Shown: one piece after another, positions 59,534-64,000 of the stretch | How the letters are laid out: each line of letters begins with the position of its first letter | How positions within the stretch are numbered: position 1 is the first letter of the stretch | Assembly (NCBI GenBank): GCA_035772785.1 | Contig: JAOCPU010000009.1 | Span: forward strand, 620,001 to 684,000 | Reading direction: 5' to 3' | Source: Phlebiopsis flavidoalba | Lineage: Eukaryota > Basidiomycota > Agaricomycetes > Polyporales > Phanerochaetaceae | DNA length: 64,000 nucleotides | The notes under the pieces: model-generated | The model's input: the letters and a program-made list of their open reading frames with translations, nothing else | Told to the model about the DNA's origin: nothing | Databases searched by the model: none | Translations under genes and position numbers: made by a program

Positions 59534-61152
59534 GTGCACTATACTCTATTCAGGACGTGTCTGGTATTTGGTGGTTCCTTCACATACCGCGAAGTTGTGT
59601 ACTGTACTTTATGGTACGTCGTACCTTGACACATTTGACAATAACCTCATGCTCAGTCGGAAATCCTATAGCACTAATTAGATTTGATGACCTCTCTTCT
59701 CGAACTTACAATCAGGAACCAGTTTCATTCCGCCCCCGTGCACAAAGTCCGTCTGCCGCATTTACAATGAACTAGAACGGTGAGAAAGCCAGGCTCATTA
59801 TGTCGTCAATCGACGGCCTTTACTCGGTTTACGGCAGCATTAGCAATCTCAACCGACGCTTGTATCTCACAGCGCTCCCGCTTCTGAATGCCTCGTGGTG
59901 AAGGTGATCCACGCCGCGCACACGCTGTGGTTGACTTGAAGACCCAATTACGAACCCCATGCACCCATTCCCTCCCCCTTCTCTCGCCGAGCTTTTAGAA
60001 CGTGGAACCCATGCTCTCACCAGCTCGAGGTTGAAAGGCGGCAAATCAAGTTTCATCTTCCTCCTTCACGCCCACCCGTGGGTTTCCCTCTCTGTCCTTG
60101 CCCCCTAACTCTTACCTTCAGACTTCCCCGCCCCTCGGAACAACCCATGCAGGAGACTCTCATCAATACTTTGGACCGCTGTGTGTAAAGATGACGAGGT
60201 ACTGCGTACCTGGCTGCGATCGGAAAGATGACGAAAGGTTAGCTTTGGGTGCGTTCTCAGTGTTCAATAATCAAATTGACATGGCTCGTAGACACGTTCC
60301 GGTCAATGTTCAACATACCTCCTAGATGAAGATGAGGTTGGCGCACTACGCCCATCGACACCAAATACCAGCTCATGTATGTTTTTTCAGGATACGTATA
60401 TAGTCCCCGCGATGTGCTCGACATTGCAACTCGACAAAGGCTCGAGTCCAATCTCTACTGACTGGTGCGTTACCCGAGTTACTCCGGCTTACTTCCGGCC
60501 GCGTATTGACCATTCTCTTCGCATTTCTTAGTGCGTTCGTCCACAAGTCGTGGAGATCACATTTGCCTCACAAGCCTACTACCTCGGAGGTTACTGCGGA
60601 CGGCGTCGAGCTGCCTGAGATACCTTCATTGCGTCCCCTTCCAGTAGCTCTTATTGAAGATGCGGACGTGTGCGGAACGGAGGGACGTTTGGTTATTTTT
60701 TTTTCTCTTCGTCCCGCTGCATAGGAGTCCCCCCAATTGAGAGCTCGAACTCACCGTGTATACGCCAGGGCAATGTCATCAGGATGCCAAACCTTCAGCT
60801 CCTTGTGTGCTCGGTTGAAGCTTGTCGAGGCAGCGTAATCTGGACTTTCACATTTTTTCGTCCACTGGCATCCAGGCGTGCTCATGCCCCAGCGCAAGGG
60901 TCGAATCCTCTCATCAAAGCTCATCTATCAAAAACTGCGGCAGGTTCGTTCGTGACTCCATCCGTGCAAAGTTTTTTGGCATGCCTACAATTCACTACGA
61001 AAATGAAAGACGGAGGACGGAGACATAACACTTCTCACCGGGACTATGGTCCACCTGGTCCATCCGGAGCAGGGCTCAGTCCAAACTGGCAAGTCGGCGA
61101 GTGACCCATCCCGCGGGATCCCCTGTAATCTAGGCAAGCAACGTGTGTGCTC
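59534..61152. other. Unresolved region
   Basis: Frames at 60506-60724 and 60670-61104 on the plus strand are protein-like in parts (VLTILFAFLSAFVHKS, HKPTTSEVTADGVELPEIPS) but no gene model could be built. At least one short-exon gene probably lies here. Confidence 0.25.
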
Positions 61153-62265
61153 TCAGCGTCCTAACGTGGTCAATAAAAACTCGAGGAAAAAAGAAAAAGC
61201 GTTAGATACCTTCCTCGAAGAGGCCATCAATCCAGGACCCAATTCCCCTTTGGGAGAGCACTCTCGACGTAGCGAGTACCTCGTAGTTTCGCAGGAGGCA
61301 GCAGCCCGAACGGTCACTCTGCCCAGCGAGCATACCCGGTCGGTGCGCTCTTTTGTGGGTTTTTTTTTCAGCATGCGTTCGATGAGGTCTATGCGGTCTC
61401 TCAGACGTCACGTCCAGTGTGCGAGCCGGGGTACAGGGATATTGGATAGTCGATTAAGTGGTAGAGACCCGTAGTAATAACTCCGAAATGTGTCCAGGCA
61501 GGGTGTAGCGGCAGAAGTGGAAGTTCTAGTACCATCCGACCACAGCTCATGCCCCTTGTCTGGAATCTCAGGTTGTACGTATGTACCACTTCATATGATC
61601 AGCGCTCGCCGTAGACCGGCAAGTTAGTCTGAGTTCATGAACATGGATTATTAGTGAGAAGGTGCAAATGCGTGATAAAACTACATTCGCGAGAAGACGA
61701 CAGGTATTTTGAGGATTAGAGTAGAGGTTTTTGCCAGACGCACTGGCTAAGGATTGGCGTTTTCACACAGGTGCTGTTCAGCAAGTGCGGCGGGCTTTCT
61801 CGAGCTCCCATCGTGCCTTCATTTGATGCTAGGCCTTCATTACGTGAACCCAGTAACGGAGCTGTGAGCTGTAAGCGGGCGGCCTCCCATTGTGGTGGTG
61901 CATCGTTAAGAATCACCTGCGGGGTTATGCTCGAGAAAAAAATCCACTTGTGAAGGACAGACTAAGCAGCTCACCGAACCAATGGAGAGGAAAAAATCCA
62001 AACGTCGCAGCGATACTCAGCATGTACTGCGACAAGGTTGAAAGAAACACCTCTCGGGCAACCCCTGCACCTCCTCTCGTACAAAGTTACTGAGCACCCC
62101 GGCATCGGAAAACAAAGGTAACGACGCACCGGAGGATGCTGTATGAACCGAAGATAAAACCAATCGTAAGACCAACGCCTGTACCATCATGGCACCCATT
62201 CTATCAACTCGTTGTCGAACAACGGTCGACCGTCTCCGTGCTTTAGCAAGCCGTGCTAGACTCAC
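61153..62265 (-). CDS. Hypothetical protein
   Basis: Start MSLARLAKARRRSTVV at 62265, then MMVQALVLRLVLSSVHTASS, PLFSDAGVLSNFVREEV. A further exon reads FLSTLSQYMLSIAATFGFFP and LHWFG, which joins over an intron to VILNDAPPQWEAARLQLTAP and LLGSRNEGLASNEG. More 3', RLRDRIDLIERML is coiled-coil-like. No family was recognised. It is divergent from PEX10, with about 280 bases between starts. Confidence 0.35.
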
Positions 62266-62548
62266 TTCACTACATCACAAGTTCATGTAACTCGGTCATG
62301 TCCAGAAAGTAGATGTACTCACTCTTCTGCCACACTGTAGGTCCCTGAGCTTGGGCAGTCTGTGGCATTGGCGGCATTTCGTATATATGTATTAAGGGAT
62401 GAAGATGGGATCGAGAGGCTGTTCGAGATAGGAATGTGTAGAAAAGAGTTGGCGTGAACGAAGTAAACACGGTTTGGAATGGGCGTCTGCCCGGCAACGT
62501 AGCGTCGGCTCCGCGGACCGTCCTCTACCGTCCCACATGCGAACCACC

Positions 62549-63775
62549 ATGTCGTTTCCATCGTTCCCTTTTCGCTGAGCAGGCTCAAATAAGTGTGTCA
62601 TTGGTGCTTCACATATGGAGGAACTTGTGATCATTGTTTCCGACAGTACGTTCCAATCAAAGGGACATATTCCATCTCTCATCCCTCCGTGAGCAGACCG
62701 AGACCGTGTTGAGGGCTTCATTCGGTGGGTAGCTCCCGAGCCGTTCTAGTATCATCCATTCTAAGATTGAACAGGGACACGGTGGCTTCTCGATGGGAGA
62801 AGGAGATTGGATTGTTTGTGAAGCTGTTATACTATGGTCTGACTACTGGGCAAGGTGTGTCACCTACATCCGTGTTATGTCCTTCGCTAGGTAAACATCT
62901 ATGTAATCAGCCACACAGACGTTGGGAGAAGAATACACTGGAATATGGATGCACTCCGTTAAAACAGACCAGCCACCTTCCCGTAATCTGCTTCTCGCCC
63001 TCATCCTTCTGCCTACGCTGCCAGGTTACATCATCGCAAAATGGGGCCCCGCTCTTCCCCAGAGTTCCAAGCTCGCATTCGTGTTGCGGAAAATACCTCC
63101 TGTCATGGAAGTCCTCACGGAGATAAATCTTGCTGCATTCTACCTCAGGGGCACATTCTACCATCTCACACGACGTATCCTTAAGACCAGATATGTGAGT
63201 CGTCGCAACCCGTTTACTTCGCCACACCGCTTACAATGTGAAGATATTCCGCGACTCCCCTAATCCAAACGCGCGACCACCTTCCTACTCATTACTGGGG
63301 ATATTATTGGCGATACGGCTTGTACATCGCTTAGTCGTCCTAATACGCTCCCTCAAAGTAAGAAAGCCGAGGGACCCAACCCAGTCAAGGGAAAGCAGAA
63401 TGCAGATAACTCACATGAAACATACATCGACGACTGTGCGGTATCCTCACTGCTGGGACCATACGATCCCGATGCCCAGCCAGTAATTCCAGCTGAGGAG
63501 GACGAAAGAACCATATTGGATATCGGCAGTATTCCTCCGTCATCACGGGCCAGTCGAAATTGCACCCTTTGCCTTGAGGAACGAACCTCGAGTTGTGCAA
63601 CGGAATGCGGACACTTGTTCTGTTGGCCTTGCATCGTCGGTTGGGGTAGAGAGAAGGTACGTGCGCGGCCCGCTGTGCATTCGGGTTCTTTCTGACGCGC
63701 TGAACCAGGCCGACGTGTCCACTGTGCCGACAATCGCTTAGCATAACAAAGCTTCTGCCAATATACAATCTGTAG
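62549..63775 (+). CDS. PEX10: Peroxin-10, RING E3 ubiquitin ligase of the peroxisome
   Basis: PEX10, with PEX2 and PEX12, forms the peroxisomal membrane ubiquitin-ligase channel that recycles the PEX5 receptor. Exons: 62549-62592 ([14 protein letters not shown]), 62647-62724 ([21 protein letters not shown]), 62775-62854 ([20 protein letters not shown]), from 62911 ([50 protein letters not shown]), then [20 protein letters not shown], the linker and the RING finger [24 protein letters not shown], and after an intron [19 protein letters not shown] with the stop. The C3HC4 ligands are complete. Frame breaks: TTTT for TTT at 62569-62572, a missing T near 62787, one extra base at the last exon junction. 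All are single-base, so the gene is probably functional. Confidence 0.85.
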
Positions 63776-64000
63776 ACTAGGTCTCGAATTTTGTAACTTG
63801 TGTGAGATCAGATGGTATTGTTGAGGAATAGCGCACAGCAACATTACAGAGAGACGAGCACACTGGGTGCATGTTTTACAAGGATAATCCATGGAGGTAT
63901 TATACGACTGCTGCCTATCAACGTAATGTTGTCACCTTTCAGCAGTATGCGACCTGGACACCATCTGAGCAACGTGGAGAAGTGCGAGGCAGGCTACGTA
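63776..64000. other. 3' flank of PEX10
   Basis: No gene recognised before the window ends. Confidence 0.4.

Noticed and set aside
1..64000. CRISPR arrays, bacterial operons or phage genes
   Set aside because: No regularly spaced repeats, Shine-Dalgarno-led gene strings or phage proteins; the window is eukaryotic.

Overview
The window is fungal nuclear DNA, most likely from a wood- or litter-associated Agaricomycete (Basidiomycota). Genes carry many short introns of about 45-70 bases with GT..AG ends. The recognisable families fit this: a RhoGAP protein, LAS1, PEX10, mitochondrial ribosomal protein mL43, an ammonium transporter, an F-box protein, a small copper-type metallothionein and expanded Pif1-like helicases. 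No bacterial operon signals are present. Species cannot be fixed from sequence alone.

Layout. 1-1139: 3' end of a RhoGAP gene. 1774-8102: two Pif1-like helicase genes on the minus strand; the second has an N-terminal RNase H1-type hybrid-binding (viroplasmin/Cauli_VI-like) domain and stands back to back with a WRN/RNase D-type 3'-5' exonuclease (8544-10010). 10696-12865: secreted/type I membrane protein. 13263-15090: LAS1. 15302-15775: foldback repeat. 16671-16885: 32-residue metallothionein. 17277-17814: hypothetical protein. 18531-19694: dienelactone hydrolase family. 20066-22810: third Pif1-like helicase, plus strand.

23152-45290 is an accessory region. It holds at least four members of a TPR protein family (a fifth lies at 53.2-55.7 kb) and a stack of mobile elements. 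A 1704-bp Tc1/mariner element sits inside TPR copy 1 with an exact TA duplication. A hAT-like MITE with 8-bp duplications (27435-31208) contains a second, TA-flanked 2857-bp element (27533-30389) in its left arm. Between the TPR copies lies a block of helix-rich genes with predicted membrane hairpins (about 32.8-37.25 kb). 43-50 kb is GC-rich, with long G runs, and includes an ammonium transporter gene. 50.6-52.4 kb encodes an F-box protein. 56-64 kb holds hypothetical genes, mL43 and PEX10.

A caution runs through the whole window. Many conserved genes, including essential single-copy ones (LAS1, mL43, PEX10), are broken by single-base insertions, mostly lengthening short homopolymers by one. 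This looks like residual read error in the assembly rather than mass pseudogenisation, so broken genes are described as probably functional unless a transposon interrupts them. Coordinates of exons in such genes are approximate.
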